A stretch of DNA of 64,000 bases from Cacajao melanocephalus (Eukaryota; Chordata; Mammalia; Primates; Pitheciidae). Position numbers and translations under genes: made by a program. Positions 63,556 to 64,000 of the stretch are shown piece by piece. The notes under the pieces are model-generated. The model saw only the letters and a program-made list of their open reading frames with translations, was not told the DNA's origin and did no database searches. The stretch lies in the NCBI GenBank assembly GCA_963573385.1, contig CAUYLG010052196.1, positions 34,043 through 98,042 on the forward strand, read 5' to 3'. Each line of letters starts with the position of its first letter. Positions within the stretch are counted from its first letter, which is position 1.

Positions 63556-64000
63556 CGATTTTTTAAAATTGCATTTTAGGTTTTGGGGTACATGTGAAGA
63601 ACATGCAAGATTGTTGCATAGGTACACACATGGCAGTGCGATTTGCTGCCTTCCTCCCCATCACCTATATTTGGCATTTCTCCCCGTGCTATCTCTCCCC
63701 AACTCCCCACCCCCCACTGTCCCTCCCCTAGTTCCCCCCAACAGACCCCAGTGTGTGATGCTCCCCTCCCTGTGTCCATGTGTTCTCATTGTTCAACACC
63801 CACCTATGAGTGAGAACATGTGGTGTTTGATTTTCTGTTCTTGCATCACTTTGCTGAGGATGATGGTTTCCAGGTTCATCCATGTCCCTACAAAGGACAT
63901 GAATTCATTGTTTTTTATGGCTGCATAGTATTCCATGGTGTATATGTGCCACATTTTCCCTGTCCAGTTTATCATCGATGGGCATTTGGGTTGGTTCCAG
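63556..64000 (-). mobile_element. L1 3' end (primate L1P type), cut by window edge
   Basis: Antisense of the L1 3' UTR (GGTTTTGGGGTACATGTGAA, GACCCCAGTGTGTGATGCTC) and the end of ORF2: HIYTMEYYAAIKNNEFMSF and KIKHHMFSLIGGC with stop at 63793-63795. The frame is open over the 60 codons seen; the element continues outside the window. Confidence 0.93.

Noticed and set aside
63793..63975. 60-codon L1 ORF2 end as an active element
   Set aside because: Only the last part of L1 is in the window, so activity cannot be judged; the other L1s are truncated or broken.

Overview
This is mammalian nuclear DNA, specifically simian primate: it holds more than twenty Alu copies, MIR, L2, L1, hAT-Charlie and MaLR repeats, and spliced genes with GT-AG introns. 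The genes place it in the Xq22.2-equivalent interval, in the order GLRA4 (minus strand) with TMEM31 nested inside it, then the intergenic space leading to PLP1 (placement from knowledge of the human map; no PLP1 exon is in the window). It is probably not the human reference. The GLRA4 codon that is TGA in human (mature R390X) is an intact CGA here at 184-186, and TMEM31 differs from the human protein as I remember it by many residues plus a 1-nt indel.

1-20.5 kb: GLRA4, the glycine receptor alpha-4 subunit, on the minus strand. All nine coding exons can be placed with consistent phases: 19918-19973, 16687-16817, 16404-16337, 16096-15873, 15733-15651, 14110-13970, 11104-10890, 5552-5403 and 354-64. 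They sum to 1359 nt, a 452-residue precursor with signal peptide, Cys-loop, M1-M3, intracellular loop and complete M4. TMEM31 lies on the plus strand in intron 8, with coding exons 4814-4912 and 5477-5869. Its second exon starts inside GLRA4 exon 8, so 76 bp are coding on both strands. Two RFX-type X-box palindromes (4694-4707, 4753-4766) sit just upstream of its first coding exon.

20.5-45 kb: intergenic DNA with no convincing gene. It holds L2, MIR and MER5A remnants, a run of Alus, MaLR LTR pieces, a pyrimidine-rich tract and several microsatellites. One near-perfect 24-bp inverted repeat (35320-35386) stands out.

45-51 kb: an L1 3' end with an (AT)n tail, a GC-richer block with long open frames but no recognised protein, and a 350-bp segment present twice (48579-48925 and 49724-50072, about 96% identical by eye). 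The second copy interrupts an L1 3' UTR, which gives the duplication a direction.

51-64 kb: Alu pair, an ERVL-type LTR, and an L1-dense AT-rich block, mostly minus strand and broken by Alus, a MaLR LTR and a 375-bp polypyrimidine tract. The last 440 bp are a younger minus-strand L1 3' end cut by the window edge.

All family names rest on recognising consensus sequence by eye; repeat edges are good to about 10-30 bp.
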